Below are positions 18,178-27,450 of a DNA stretch of 64,000 nt, piece after piece. This DNA is from JANQMY01 sp965228775 (GTDB lineage Bacteria > Pseudomonadota > Alphaproteobacteria > JANQMY01). The translations under genes and the position numbers were made by a program. Location of the stretch: the NCBI GenBank assembly GCA_965228775.1, contig OZ245840.1, forward strand, positions 2,356,001-2,420,000, given 5' to 3'. The notes below the pieces were generated by a model, which was not told the DNA's origin, ran no database searches, and worked only from the letters and a program-made list of their open reading frames with translations. Each line of letters begins with the position of its first letter. Position 1 is the stretch's first letter.

Positions 18178-18737
18178 GCCCCCTCGTCGCCGAGCTTCTG
18201 AATGTCACGGCGGGCTTTGCGCAAGATGTCCCGCACCTGTTCCGCCGCCTCTTCCGGATCACTGGACTCGGCCACCGTACGGACCGCGACGCGCATGAGC
18301 CGGAAGGCCGGGCGCATAACTTCGGCCGCTTCACTGTGATAAGCATGCCGCCAGCCTGTCCACTCGTCTTCATCCGTGCGCTGCCAAATACGGTCGATGG
18401 TTTCTTTGCGCTTCTTGAGCGTCTCCGTGCCGGATTTGGTCAGCTCATAAACCTTCTTGCCACCATCTTCTTCTTTGGCGGAGGCAAGCTCTTGGTCCAG
18501 AAGCTGCTGTAAGATCGGGTAAACAGACCCGGCGCTTGGCCGATAAAGCCCATGAGACCGGTCTTCCAGATCCTTCATGATCTCATAGCCATGTTTGGGC
18601 CCATCCTCCAACAAAGACAGGATGGCCAAAGCCAGTTCGCCTTTGTTGAAAAACCGCGCTTCCCAAGACCAGGGGCCATATTTGTGGCGCCCGCCGGAAC
18701 TGCGGCGCCGACGGTATCGAGGTGTGTAACAATACAT
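18174..18737 (-). CDS. PadR family transcriptional regulator
   Basis: A 187-residue repressor. The PadR winged helix follows a basic lead (YTPRYRRRRSS): FFNKGELALAILSLL, DGPKHGYEIMKDLED, GLYRPSAGSVYPILQQLLD and KKVYELTKSG, then a coiled C-terminal dimerisation helix. I take the ATG at 18735-18737, since the longer frame runs into the intergenic repeat. A perfect palindrome sits 20 bases upstream (18757-18772), so self-repression is likely. It overlaps the downstream membrane-protein gene by four bases. Confidence 0.85.
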   Translation of the reverse strand: MYCYTPRYRRRRSSGGRHKYGPWSWEARFFNKGELALAILSLLEDGPKHGYEIMKDLEDRSHGLYRPSAGSVYPILQQLLDQELASAKEEDGGKKVYELTKSGTETLKKRKETIDRIWQRTDEDEWTGWRHAYHSEAAEVMRPAFRLMRVAVRTVAESSDPEEAAEQVRDILRKARRDIQKLGDEGA

Positions 18738-18756
18738 CCTATAACCTCTCTTTATG

Positions 18757-18772
18757 TATATCGGACGATATA
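18757..18772. promoter_or_regulatory. Candidate PadR operator
   Basis: The 16-base perfect palindrome TATATCGGACGATATA sits 20 bases upstream of the padR-type ATG, where RNA polymerase or the leader would be. A related half-site, CGATAT, recurs seven bases later. Palindromes of this A/T-flanked CG type are typical of PadR operators, so it is read as the autoregulatory site of the adjacent gene. Position and symmetry are seen; binding is inferred. Confidence 0.55.
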
Positions 18773-18833
18773 GTGTGCGATATGTGAGAGTCAATGATTT
18801 ATGAGGAGGCACTGGGCCTCCCCCACCCCCACC

Positions 18834-18943
18834 CGGCGCTACGCGCCGACCTCCCCCATCAAGGGGGAGGTGCACTTATGGGTCCAGCACACCCGTGTCC
18901 CCCTCCCTTGATGGGGTGAGCTTGAGCGAACGCTAGGGGAGGG
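18834..18943. repeat. Cluster of G+C-rich palindromic intergenic repeats
   Basis: Three hairpins occur in a row: 18834-18848 (CGGCGC/GCGCCG), 18849-18871 (ACCTCCCCC and GGGGGAGGT around ATCAA), and 18901-18943 (CCCTCCC and GGGAGGG at the ends). The CTCCCCCATCAAGGGGGAGG core is of a type scattered between genes in many alphaproteobacteria. It lies between the PadR promoter and the antiporter gene. Possible roles are transcription attenuation or a remnant of a non-autonomous mobile repeat. Confidence 0.65.
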
Positions 18944-19020
18944 TGATGACTTAAACCCAGCACTTTCAACCAATCCCCTTTATGCTGGCGTTCAAACCAA
19001 CCCAAGTGGATTTCCCATTC

Positions 19021-20835
19021 ATGGAAGACATCATTGTCAAACTGACGCTGATCGGCGTGCTGGGCATTGGCGCCCAATGGCTGGCCTGGCGCTTCAATTT
19101 GCCTGCCATCGTTTTGATGGCCGTTGCCGGCATATTGGCGGGACCCGTGACGGGCGTGCTTCAGCCGGAAGCGGATTTCGGCGAATTGTTCCGCCCCATG
19201 ATCGCTGTGGCCGTGGCGGTGATTTTGTTCGAAGGGGGGCTCACTCTTAACTTCCATGAATTGCGGGATGCGTCGCGCGGCGTGCGCCGCCTTGTTTTTC
19301 CCGGCGTCTTTGTAGGCTGGGTGCTGGGCACGCTGGCGGCTCATTACGTGGCCGGATTGTCCCTGCCCGTCGCCATATTGTTCGCCGGGATCTTGGTGGT
19401 CACCGGCCCCACCGTAATCATCCCCCTTCTGAGGCAGGCGAAACTGGCCGCGCGCCCGCGCGCCATCTTGAAATGGGAAGGGATTATCAACGACCCCATT
19501 GGCGCCCTCTTCGCCGTGCTGGTGTTCGAGTATCTGCATTATGCGGATCAAGGCAGCACGGTGGCAGGCACCGTGTTCTGGGTCGTCATTGCCTCCACCT
19601 TAGCAGCCGGTATCGGTGTGGGCATGGGGTTGGGACTTGCCCAGTTGTTCCGGCGCGGCCTTATCCCTGAATTCCTCAAGGCGCCTTTCATTCTATGCGC
19701 GGTCCTCATTTGTTATGCCATTGCCGACCAAATCGAGCATGAGACCGGCCTGGTTGCGGTGACCGCCCTGGGCATCACCCTTGGCAATGCGCGCTTGGCC
19801 AGCATCACGGAAATGCGGCGCTTCAAGGAATATGTGACCGTCTTGTTCGTTTCGGGCGTGTTCGTCATCTTGACCGCAACCCTCACGCCGGATGTTCTGT
19901 ATGCGGTGGATTGGCCGTTGATCGGCTTCGTCCTCAGCATCCTGTTCCTGGTGCGGCCCGCCACCGTCTGGATCAGCACCATCGGCGCGGGCCTGCCCTG
20001 GCAAGAGCGGCTCTTGCTGGGCTGGATCGCTCCCCGCGGTGTGGTGGCCGTGGCGGTTTCCGGATTTTTCGGGGCAGAGCTTGTGCATCTGGGCTACCCC
20101 GAAGGGGCCGACCTGATCCCGCTGTCCTTCGCGATTGTCTTTGCGACCGTGCTTGCTCATGGCTTCTCCATCAAATGGCTGGCGGAGCGCCTGGACCTCA
20201 CCTCGAAAGAAGATCCTGGTGTCTTAATCGTCGGCGCGTCTGCCTGGAGCACAAGCTTTGCCCAATGTTTGAAGAACATGGACATCCCCGTCGCCATCGC
20301 GGACACCGGCTGGCGGCGATTGAAAAGCGCGCGGCTTGCGGACATCCGCACCTATCACGAGGAGATCTTGTCCGAAGCCACCGAACATGAAATCGACATG
20401 AACAAATATGGGCACATGGTGGCGGTGACCGGCAACGAAGCCTACAATTCGCTGGTGTGTACAGAGTTTGGCCCGGAAATTGGACGCAACAATGTGCTGC
20501 AGCTGGGCGGTGCTGAAGATGACGACCCGCGCGGCGTATCGTTCACCTTACGCGGTCGCCCTTTGTTTAAAAAGGGGATCGGACTGGAAGAACTGCTGCG
20601 CCGCCACTATGCGGGCTGGATCTTCCAGAAAACCACTTTGACTGATCAGTATACGTATGATAACTGGCTTTCGGACAAGCCGGAAGAAATCGAGATCATT
20701 CTGGTGCAAAAGAAAAACGGCACCCTTGTGTTCAGCGCCAACAAGGCGCGGGCGGAAGCGGGCGACACCATCGTCGCCTACGCCCCGCCACCGGAAAAAG
20801 ACACCGCAAAAACCACTAATTCGGCCGATAGCTGA
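19021..20835 (+). CDS. Cation:proton antiporter (CPA1/NhaP type) with C-terminal Rossmann-like domain
   Basis: A 604-residue inner-membrane Na+(K+)/H+ exchanger. About twelve helices fill residues 1-385, with AVILFEGGLTLNF, VVTGPTVIIPLLRQ and WEGIINDPIGALFAVLVFE, which hold the acidic transport residues (NDP motif). From about residue 395 the chain becomes soluble: VLIVGASAWSTSFAQCLKN resembles the TrkA-N/RCK nucleotide-binding fold, followed by a TrkA-C-like tail. This suggests gating by a nucleotide or redox state. The ATG at 19021 matches family length; an in-frame ATG at 18982 is possible. Its end overlaps the convergent DUF3857 gene by 20 bases. Confidence 0.88.
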   Translation: MEDIIVKLTLIGVLGIGAQWLAWRFNLPAIVLMAVAGILAGPVTGVLQPEADFGELFRPMIAVAVAVILFEGGLTLNFHELRDASRGVRRLVFPGVFVGWVLGTLAAHYVAGLSLPVAILFAGILVVTGPTVIIPLLRQAKLAARPRAILKWEGIINDPIGALFAVLVFEYLHYADQGSTVAGTVFWVVIASTLAAGIGVGMGLGLAQLFRRGLIPEFLKAPFILCAVLICYAIADQIEHETGLVAVTALGITLGNARLASITEMRRFKEYVTVLFVSGVFVILTATLTPDVLYAVDWPLIGFVLSILFLVRPATVWISTIGAGLPWQERLLLGWIAPRGVVAVAVSGFFGAELVHLGYPEGADLIPLSFAIVFATVLAHGFSIKWLAERLDLTSKEDPGVLIVGASAWSTSFAQCLKNMDIPVAIADTGWRRLKSARLADIRTYHEEILSEATEHEIDMNKYGHMVAVTGNEAYNSLVCTEFGPEIGRNNVLQLGGAEDDDPRGVSFTLRGRPLFKKGIGLEELLRRHYAGWIFQKTTLTDQYTYDNWLSDKPEEIEIILVQKKNGTLVFSANKARAEAGDTIVAYAPPPEKDTAKTTNSADS

Positions 20836-22747
20836 CTGACCAGGGGGCAGCCAATTCAATCATTCGGTCTAAATCCGCAATGACATCATTCCGGTCCACA
20901 TCGTCGAAATCTACGTTACGTGCTTGATAGTTATACGTTCTTGTAAGGCGGTCACCGTCCAACTTTTGGATCACATCAAACGTAAAGTAGGCGTTGGACA
21001 CGGTTTCAGAGAACGCCGACATCGTCCAATTTTTGTTGGCAGGCAAGTCCACAACGATTTCTACTTCGAAAGTGCCCTGAAAAAGCAATTGATCAAAAAG
21101 AGAGGAACTTCCTATATGCCTTGGCAGCTTTAGGGCGCGAGATACCACATGATTGAAGATGAAAAACTCGGCGTTCGATGCCCCGGCAACCTGCAACCAG
21201 CGCGCCGGGATTTTGAAGGCATAGGAAGCGGCCCGCTCGTTCTCCTTGTTGGACGTCTCAGAAACACCCAAGTCCACGCCAGTGAGACCAGGGTATGACA
21301 GGTTTAGCTTGTCCAACCGACGGTCAATATGGTTCACCTCTTCGAAAAGGAGATAAGTGTTCCTTCCAAAGAACTCTTCTTGAAGTTCAAAATAATCCTT
21401 CCCCGATCTGCGTAAATCAAAGTACCGATTGATCGAGAATTTGCCCTCTTGAGGGAATTCTCTCTCCAACTTTTGAAGTTCCGCGCCTTGCGGATGGACT
21501 GGCAACAGATACTCAAGATCCGAATTTTCGCTTAAAGGACGAGACCGCAAGTCGTGCCATTCAATCTCTATCAGTATGTCGCCACTGTCAGCGTGTGCCA
21601 ACAATACCGGTCTGAACACCATTCCATTATTAGGAGTAGCCATCGGATCTGCATACTCTCCAAGAACGAGCCCCCCTCTGCCCGCGAGAGCATAGTCATA
21701 GTCGATGTCAAGCTGATCAAAGAAGGCGGCCAGCAACGCAATACAAGCAAAGTCGTCGCATCGCCGAAACTTTCTCACTTTCACAAAATCGGGCAATGAC
21801 CAATCATATCGTTCCAGCCCCCATTTGCCATACGAACCAATTTCGGCACTCATAAAATTCACAACCGCGTTTATACGGTCCATCTTAGTCGAATGTGCGA
21901 CTTCAATCTCCGAAGCAATTTGGATGAGTTCAGGGGGCGGTGGATAGTGGCGTTTAACCAAGCGAAAAACACGCGCAGAATACTCTTCCCAAGAGTCGAT
22001 GGTCGTAACGCGCACCCGATATCCGAATTCACCGTTCTCCAAAAATGTATCGTCGTCATTATTGTTCTCTTTGAGGCGTCCATTCCAAGACAAAAGATGA
22101 TCGCCACCATCTTTCGATTCCGAAAAGTCGAGATAGGGAGGCATTCCGTCGACAAACAACGGCATCGATTTCGGGAACAACATGGAAAACCGATGATCCG
22201 AAGCCTCAAAACTGCTAACAAAAAGAACGTCGAAGAAGATGTCCGTCTCGCCTTTGTAGCGATAAAATGATGTATACTGAATTTCAATGATATCCCCGAC
22301 ATCAAGGTTCGGCAGCCTAAAACCACTAAGCCAAGAACCGCGTGTCAGAATCTCTTCCACTGAAACCTGAAACGCTCGGCCGTCTTTTTTCGTCTGGCGG
22401 ATGAGATGAATGACGCCGTGATCCGCTTTCTTGGAATCACTGAAATAGGTGCTGACAATGTTGTCACGCGCTCCCCTCGCATTCAGTACCTTGAAGATCA
22501 AGTGGCGATAGTGCTGGCGGCCTTCGCTGGTGTACCGAACTTGAACATCGTCCAAGATCCCCACATGCCCTCTTCCATTGTCTACGTCGCCACCGGTCTC
22601 CGGCAGAGTATCCGTTTGCCACGCATCGACCCAGTCAGGTATGGGGCCCGCAGCGAATGAAGCCGCTTCGTCATGTGCCTGTAACATCGACGGCAGAGCG
22701 CATACCGCCAAAACTAGCGAGAGAAAAACGTATGGTGGAAATCTCAT
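20816..22747 (-). CDS. DUF3857/transglutaminase-like exported protein (copy 2)
   Basis: A 643-residue exported protein with a signal peptide (VFLSLVLAVCALPSMLQA), a DUF3857 beta-sandwich (about residues 50-260) and a transglutaminase-like domain (about 280-420). The catalytic cysteine seems to be kept in KFRRCDDFACIALL, but I cannot find the following His and Asp in their usual setting. It ends in APWSVSYRPN, nearly the same as the upstream paralogue, so the two arose by tandem duplication. Ten bases separate them, with GCGGGG as ribosome site. Function unknown; the envelope location is inferred. Confidence 0.75.
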   Translation of the reverse strand: MRFPPYVFLSLVLAVCALPSMLQAHDEAASFAAGPIPDWVDAWQTDTLPETGGDVDNGRGHVGILDDVQVRYTSEGRQHYRHLIFKVLNARGARDNIVSTYFSDSKKADHGVIHLIRQTKKDGRAFQVSVEEILTRGSWLSGFRLPNLDVGDIIEIQYTSFYRYKGETDIFFDVLFVSSFEASDHRFSMLFPKSMPLFVDGMPPYLDFSESKDGGDHLLSWNGRLKENNNDDDTFLENGEFGYRVRVTTIDSWEEYSARVFRLVKRHYPPPPELIQIASEIEVAHSTKMDRINAVVNFMSAEIGSYGKWGLERYDWSLPDFVKVRKFRRCDDFACIALLAAFFDQLDIDYDYALAGRGGLVLGEYADPMATPNNGMVFRPVLLAHADSGDILIEIEWHDLRSRPLSENSDLEYLLPVHPQGAELQKLEREFPQEGKFSINRYFDLRRSGKDYFELQEEFFGRNTYLLFEEVNHIDRRLDKLNLSYPGLTGVDLGVSETSNKENERAASYAFKIPARWLQVAGASNAEFFIFNHVVSRALKLPRHIGSSSLFDQLLFQGTFEVEIVVDLPANKNWTMSAFSETVSNAYFTFDVIQKLDGDRLTRTYNYQARNVDFDDVDRNDVIADLDRMIELAAPWSVSYRPN

Positions 22748-22757
22748 TTTCGCCCCG

Positions 22758-24683
22758 CTAGTTCGGTTGGTAGCTGACCGACCAAGGGGCGGTGAGTTCA
22801 AGAGCCCGTTCCATATCGACCTTGTATCGGGATAAGTCTTCTTCTGGGATTTTGTCTTTCAACGTTTTGTAGGAATATTCCCGCGTAAGTGTGTCACCCG
22901 ACCGGGTCTGCTTTACCCGGAAGCTCATATAGGAATTCGCAACCTCCTCCTCAAAATCTGAGGCATTCCACGTCGCAGTGGCCGGCATCTGAACTTGCGT
23001 GATCACTTCGATAAACTGAGGATGATCGGGATAGGACTGCCCTTCGCTGTTCAGATCGCTAACAACATTCGCAAAATGTCTTGGCAAATGCTCTACGAAA
23101 AAGAAGGGTCGGACATTCGCTGCCGCGTTTTGACTACCTCCCAGCAACGGCAGCTCGAACGACATTTTGATCTCGTCATCCCAATGGCCCTCGTCGAAAT
23201 CTGTCTCGCTCGCCTCGACCAAACGCGCTTTGGGAAATGTGCGCCGCAACCAAAGCAACCGATCTTCCGCGTCAGTCACCCAGTCGTCAAGATCGGGATA
23301 CCCTTGGCGGAACACACTTTCGTTCAAGCGCCACACACCCGTATCAGACAGGTCGTATCTTGATTCAATGCGCGCATGGGGTTCGTCGGCAGGCGGCGTT
23401 TCGAAGAAGATTGGCTCTGCCCCATCGACAGTAATCGGCAAAATAAATCTGTAGGAGCCAGGTTGTTTTGGCGCGGCTCCATCCTCTATTTTGGAGAAAG
23501 CGCCAAGCCATTGCCCCTGAAACCAGACAACCTCGTCTCCCACCAGCACGCGAAGAATTAGATCCGTATAGATCAGTTCGTCTTGTATCCGCAGCTTATT
23601 CGAGTCTATGCGTTGAGATGCAAGAAAAAGATCCGTGCTTAGATCCAACTCTTCAAGAAACGACAAAAGGAGTGCCCAACAAGCAAAATCAAAACACTCC
23701 CTGTATTTCCGTATTTCATCGAAATCCGAAAGAACCCAATCGTAGTCTTGGACACCGGTATACGAAAGATTTATTCGAAGGCTTTCAGACAAAAAATCGA
23801 TCGCTGCGTCCAATCTAGCCGAAGGGTCCTCAGTGTGCTGTCTAATATCCTCCACTTTCTTAATGATATCCAGCGTCGGCGGTAATCTACGGTTGGTCAA
23901 TTTGTGCAACGCAGATGATAGGTCAGACCAGGACGAGACCGTGGATACTTCTATGAATGTCGGATAAAAATCGACCTCATCGCCATAGGGCCGGCGTGTT
24001 TCCGGGTCGCGATAGTCAGCAAACACTGAATATATGTTCTCTTCACCGCGTGTCTCGACTTGAACTCGATCCTCTAAGGGTAAGCCGACAACCTCGAAAT
24101 TGAAACGTGTAGGCACATGAATTCGGATGCGGATTAGGTTCTCTAATTTTCCAAAGAGTCGAATGCTATCAGAAAGAAGGGCCAAATTTATCAAATTAGA
24201 TGTATCGGCTGTGTATCGGATATCAACAATATCCCCCGGATAAAGATCTGGGATGACGACCACAGGGGTAAAACCGTCTATTCGCAGCCGGAGATCTTCC
24301 GGTTTCACGAGGATGTTGGTTCCATCTTGCTTCCTGACGTTGACGGAGTGAACTGATATTTGGATATCCGAGTAGAAGTCATAGAATAAGTAGATTTCGT
24401 TTTTCGTGTCATCTGACACTTTGAAAACGTCCCGCCGGTACATTTCACGGCTGTCCTCCGAATAGCGGGCCTGATAGTCCTGCAATATGGAAGTGCTTCC
24501 GCCGTCGACTGGGTTCCTGCTTGGCCACTCTCCACTCAGATCAAGGTCTATCTCTTCGACCCAGTCTGGAGCAGGCACATAGTTCGTATCGACAAATTCG
24601 ATGGTTTGCGCCCAGACCGGATTGGCAAAAACACACGCCAACAGCGCAAAAAACGCGATTTTGATACGCAACATTCCAGACAT
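22758..24683 (-). CDS. DUF3857/transglutaminase-like exported protein (copy 1)
   Basis: A 641-residue paralogue of the next gene, with a signal peptide (IAFFALLACVFANPVWAQ), a DUF3857 domain (GGSTSILQDYQARYSED, YPGDIVDIRYTADTSN) and a transglutaminase-like region with KYRECFDFACWALLLSF. As in the paralogue, the Cys is present but the His/Asp part of the triad is not evident, so peptidase or cross-linking activity is doubtful. It ends in APWSVSYQPN. The ATG at 24683 has GGGGGGAG four bases upstream; the frame extends back to 24770 without a signal peptide at its start. First gene of the two-gene operon. Confidence 0.75.
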   Translation of the reverse strand: MSGMLRIKIAFFALLACVFANPVWAQTIEFVDTNYVPAPDWVEEIDLDLSGEWPSRNPVDGGSTSILQDYQARYSEDSREMYRRDVFKVSDDTKNEIYLFYDFYSDIQISVHSVNVRKQDGTNILVKPEDLRLRIDGFTPVVVIPDLYPGDIVDIRYTADTSNLINLALLSDSIRLFGKLENLIRIRIHVPTRFNFEVVGLPLEDRVQVETRGEENIYSVFADYRDPETRRPYGDEVDFYPTFIEVSTVSSWSDLSSALHKLTNRRLPPTLDIIKKVEDIRQHTEDPSARLDAAIDFLSESLRINLSYTGVQDYDWVLSDFDEIRKYRECFDFACWALLLSFLEELDLSTDLFLASQRIDSNKLRIQDELIYTDLILRVLVGDEVVWFQGQWLGAFSKIEDGAAPKQPGSYRFILPITVDGAEPIFFETPPADEPHARIESRYDLSDTGVWRLNESVFRQGYPDLDDWVTDAEDRLLWLRRTFPKARLVEASETDFDEGHWDDEIKMSFELPLLGGSQNAAANVRPFFFVEHLPRHFANVVSDLNSEGQSYPDHPQFIEVITQVQMPATATWNASDFEEEVANSYMSFRVKQTRSGDTLTREYSYKTLKDKIPEEDLSRYKVDMERALELTAPWSVSYQPN

Positions 24684-24845
24684 ACGCTCCCCCCGAAACC
24701 TAGATACATAATTCAATCTATGGGGGTAGTGTGCGCCGAATTCGGGTTTGAATCCAGCCCATTTGGCCATCGCTGCCGCAGTTTGTTATATCAAATGGGC
24801 CACCGCGTGAACGGGCCGAGCTGCCACTTTACTCTGTATACGCAT

Positions 24846-24903
24846 AAAAAAAGCCCCTGAAGAGACGGCTGCATCTGGGGAAATTACAGCCGGCTCAACA
24901 GGG
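24846..24903 (-). terminator. Rho-independent terminator after the outer-membrane protein gene
   Basis: On the minus strand, 39 bases after the stop of the barrel gene, a two-part stem forms: CCCTGTTGAG with CTCTTCAGGG (two mismatches), then CGGCTG with CAGCCG, capped by a 15-base loop. It is followed by seven T residues (24846-24852). The layout is that of a strong intrinsic terminator and also insulates the DUF3857 operon promoter. Confidence 0.8.
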
Positions 24904-24942
24904 ACTGGGCGCAGATACGCAACGCCCTAGGGTAACAGGTGA

Positions 24943-25641
24943 TCAGAAATTAAAACGAAGGCCACCGCGCACGGACGCTTCTTCATAACGTTCGGAAACG
25001 ATGCTATCGAGCACGCCACCGGCCGAGACCACAACGCGTTCAAAGTCCGCTTCGCCAAGGCCCGTCAGGTAACCGCCTTGAAAGAACACGTCCACTGTTT
25101 CGCTCACGGGCGCGCTGACGCCACCGAACACTTGAACGGCCGCTGTGGTTTGCGTGTTCGCGAGAACCAGCAAAGCATTGGACGGTGGCCTGTAGCGAAT
25201 GTTCGAGTCGATGTTCACGAGACCAATGCCGACGCCCACATAAGGAGTGACCGGACCCAAATCATAATCGACGGCCGCATTCACCATGGCGGTGAAAACA
25301 TCCTGCTCGCCGAAGAAAAGCTGGTCGCCACCATTGAACGATCCGTCGTTCACATCACTGCTGCGGTAGGCAGCTTCCACTTCGGCGCGCACCGTAGCCG
25401 GCCCCAGATCAAGAACGCGGGCGCCGACAGATCCACCAAAGAGTGTGCCCGTTTGAAATTCGGTGCGCACTTCCCGCGGTGCCCCGCCTGCGGTTTCGCC
25501 TGTCGCAATTTGATCTTGCGGAAAGACCGCGCCAAAGAAAGCGGAAAAGTAGTATGTCGAGTCTTCTGCTTGTGCAGACGTTGCCCCCCAAACGGACAGG
25601 ACAGCACAGATCGACCCAGCTATTATTTTTTTCGATGTCAT
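24943..25641 (-). CDS. Outer-membrane beta-barrel protein
   Basis: A 232-residue outer-membrane protein of the small OmpA/OmpW-like barrel kind. A signal peptide (IIAGSICAVLSVWGATSAQA) is followed by alternating amphipathic strands such as TVRAEVEAAYR, VTPYVGVGIGLVN and VDVFFQGGYL, and the chain ends with the aromatic terminal residue in GGLRFNF that BAM recognises. The function could be adhesion, a passive pore or stress-related. It is followed by a terminator and faces the divergent ECF sigma gene across 297 bases, so control by that sigma factor is possible but not shown. Confidence 0.85.
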   Translation of the reverse strand: MTSKKIIAGSICAVLSVWGATSAQAEDSTYYFSAFFGAVFPQDQIATGETAGGAPREVRTEFQTGTLFGGSVGARVLDLGPATVRAEVEAAYRSSDVNDGSFNGGDQLFFGEQDVFTAMVNAAVDYDLGPVTPYVGVGIGLVNIDSNIRYRPPSNALLVLANTQTTAAVQVFGGVSAPVSETVDVFFQGGYLTGLGEADFERVVVSAGGVLDSIVSERYEEASVRGGLRFNF

Positions 25642-25938
25642 GAGATTTTGTCTCCCCTCTGACGATCAATCAATTGTGATAATCCTGTGAAGAGTGAGGA
25701 CGCCGGCACTTGATGCGCTCAGGAAATGCAACGAAAGTGCCGACGCCCCGCCCTACCCAGTGCGCTGTAAACACACGGCCACCGGATTTATTCGCATCCG
25801 GAACAAAGTAATTTAGAATTTTTCCAAAAAATTTTGTTGCGCGTTGCCTAATTTGCAGGCACACACGGGGCGACCAACGACGGTTGCCCCCTCCATTTGA
25901 ATGGGGCGCAGGATTCTGATCATGAACATTGAAGGCTC

Positions 25939-26493
25939 ATGACAGCAAAAAGCGAAGAAGAAGTTCGAGACGGCTTGTCGGCGCTGCTGCCACGATTATG
26001 GCGCTTCGCCTTGGTGCTCTGCCGCGACAATGCCACAGCGGACGATTTGGTGCAGTCCACCTGCATTCGCGCGCTTGAACGCGCCTCGCAATTCGAGGCC
26101 GGTTCGAACCTGGACCGTTGGACTTTCACAATTCTTGCATCGATATGGAAAAATTTCGCTCGATCTGAGGCCATTCGCCGTGGCAAAGGTCTTGTGGAGG
26201 CGGCTGACCACCTGACGGTGGATGCGCGCCCCCAATTGGAAGCGAATATTCTAACGAAGCAGGTGTTGTCCGCCTTGAACGACATGCCAGACATACAGCG
26301 CAGCGCCGTTCTGTTGGTTTACGTGGAAGGCTGGTCTTACAAAGAGGCCGCCGCCGCGCTGGACATTCCTTTGGGCACGCTGATGAGCCGCATCGGCCGG
26401 GCGCGAAAATCCCTGGCGCGCCTGCAGGAAGACGGCCCCGTCCCCCCCGATCAAACCGGCGAACAGGCCGAGGGGGTGCGCCATGGCGAATAA
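25939..26493 (+). CDS. ECF-type RNA polymerase sigma factor
   Basis: A 184-residue extracytoplasmic-function sigma factor. Region 2 is LLPRLWRFALVLCRDNATADDLVQSTCIRALER (first third of that stretch binds core, the later part melts the -10), and region 4 is the helix-turn-helix around VEGWSYKEAAAALDIPLGTL with RIGRARKSLARLQ. No region 1 or 3. The stop lies 11 bases inside the next gene, whose product looks like its anti-sigma factor. Which promoters it uses cannot be read; the divergent outer-membrane protein gene is a candidate. Confidence 0.9.
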   Translation: MTAKSEEEVRDGLSALLPRLWRFALVLCRDNATADDLVQSTCIRALERASQFEAGSNLDRWTFTILASIWKNFARSEAIRRGKGLVEAADHLTVDARPQLEANILTKQVLSALNDMPDIQRSAVLLVYVEGWSYKEAAAALDIPLGTLMSRIGRARKSLARLQEDGPVPPDQTGEQAEGVRHGE

Positions 26494-27439
26494 TCAGCCC
26501 CCTCAAGTGTTCACTGATGAGGAACTGCACTCGTTCCTGACCGGAAACTCGGATAGTGACTTGAGTAATTCGATTGAAGCTGCGTTGGAAAGCGACCCCG
26601 CTTTGGCGGAACGCTTGGCAACCTTGGACGACCTGCCGGGGATCGGCCCGGCGGTGGCCACTGCCTTTGACACCATGCTGGAGGCAGCGCCCAAGGAACG
26701 CTTGGAGTCCATTCTAAACAATGCGCTGATTGCGGGCGGGGCCCAGGCGTCAGCCCCCCGCGCGCCGGCGGCCCCCGAAGCAGCGGCCCCGTTCTGGCAA
26801 GATCTCGCCCGCCTGTTCCGCTTGGAAAGTGCCGCCGCCATGGCCCTCGGATTGGTCATGTTCCTGGGCGTCGGATTTGTGATCGGGCGCACCACGGTGG
26901 AACCTCAAATTGTGGAGGTGATGGTGCCGGCCCCGCCTGCACCGGGCACCCAAACGCCGGTAGCCGAAGGACCGGCCGCCGCCGAAGCGCCGAAAACGCC
27001 CGGTTGGCTGGTGGCCGTGGCGGACTATTTCAAACTGTTTACCGCCGACACTTATGCGTCCGCGCAGGTGGACGATGCCGCGCGCTTGCGCAGTTTGGAA
27101 TTCGTCAGTGAGCGGATTGCCCTTGATATCGGAAAAGCGCCGCAAGTGGCGGGCCTCTCCTTACAGCGGGCGGAACTGCTGGACTTGAAAGGCAAACCGC
27201 TGGCCCAGATCGGCTATGTGGACGGTCAGGGCCGTCCCATCGCCGTGTGCATCATCTATCGCGGCCCCGGCATGGTACCGGCAGAGGCACCGCCCCCGCC
27301 AACGTACAAGCAAGACGGCGTGCATGACTTCAACATCGTCCATTGGAACGTGCAGCCTCATGGCTTCTTGATCATCGGCGACGTCCCCGCCGACGAGCTG
27401 GAAGCCCTCGCCCGCGAAGTGCATGAGACGTTGATTTGA
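26483..27439 (+). CDS. Membrane-anchored anti-sigma factor-like protein
   Basis: A 318-residue single-pass membrane protein. The cytoplasmic part opens with FTDEELHSFLTGN and an acidic helix (EAALESDPALAERL), the layout of ECF anti-sigma domains. A transmembrane helix AAAMALGLVMFLGVGFVIG lies near residue 120, followed by an Ala/Pro-rich linker and a periplasmic domain (about 180-318). The gene overlaps the sigma gene by 11 bases, which fits the usual 1:1 coupled synthesis. No cysteine or zinc motif (ZAS) is seen, so the trigger is unknown. Confidence 0.75.
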   Translation: MANNQPPQVFTDEELHSFLTGNSDSDLSNSIEAALESDPALAERLATLDDLPGIGPAVATAFDTMLEAAPKERLESILNNALIAGGAQASAPRAPAAPEAAAPFWQDLARLFRLESAAAMALGLVMFLGVGFVIGRTTVEPQIVEVMVPAPPAPGTQTPVAEGPAAAEAPKTPGWLVAVADYFKLFTADTYASAQVDDAARLRSLEFVSERIALDIGKAPQVAGLSLQRAELLDLKGKPLAQIGYVDGQGRPIAVCIIYRGPGMVPAEAPPPPTYKQDGVHDFNIVHWNVQPHGFLIIGDVPADELEALAREVHETLI

Positions 27440-27450
27440 TTGGTCAGCGG

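Noticed and set aside
18738..18875. N-terminal extension of the PadR protein to 18875
   Set aside because: It would translate the palindrome and part of the intergenic repeat; the encoded Gly/Pro-rich lead is not part of the family.
25782..25801. CCGGAT/ATCCGG hairpin and GGAAC upstream of the ECF sigma gene as a stress-sigma promoter
   Set aside because: No matching CGTT element at the expected distance from GGAAC; the hairpin is short and has no T-tract.
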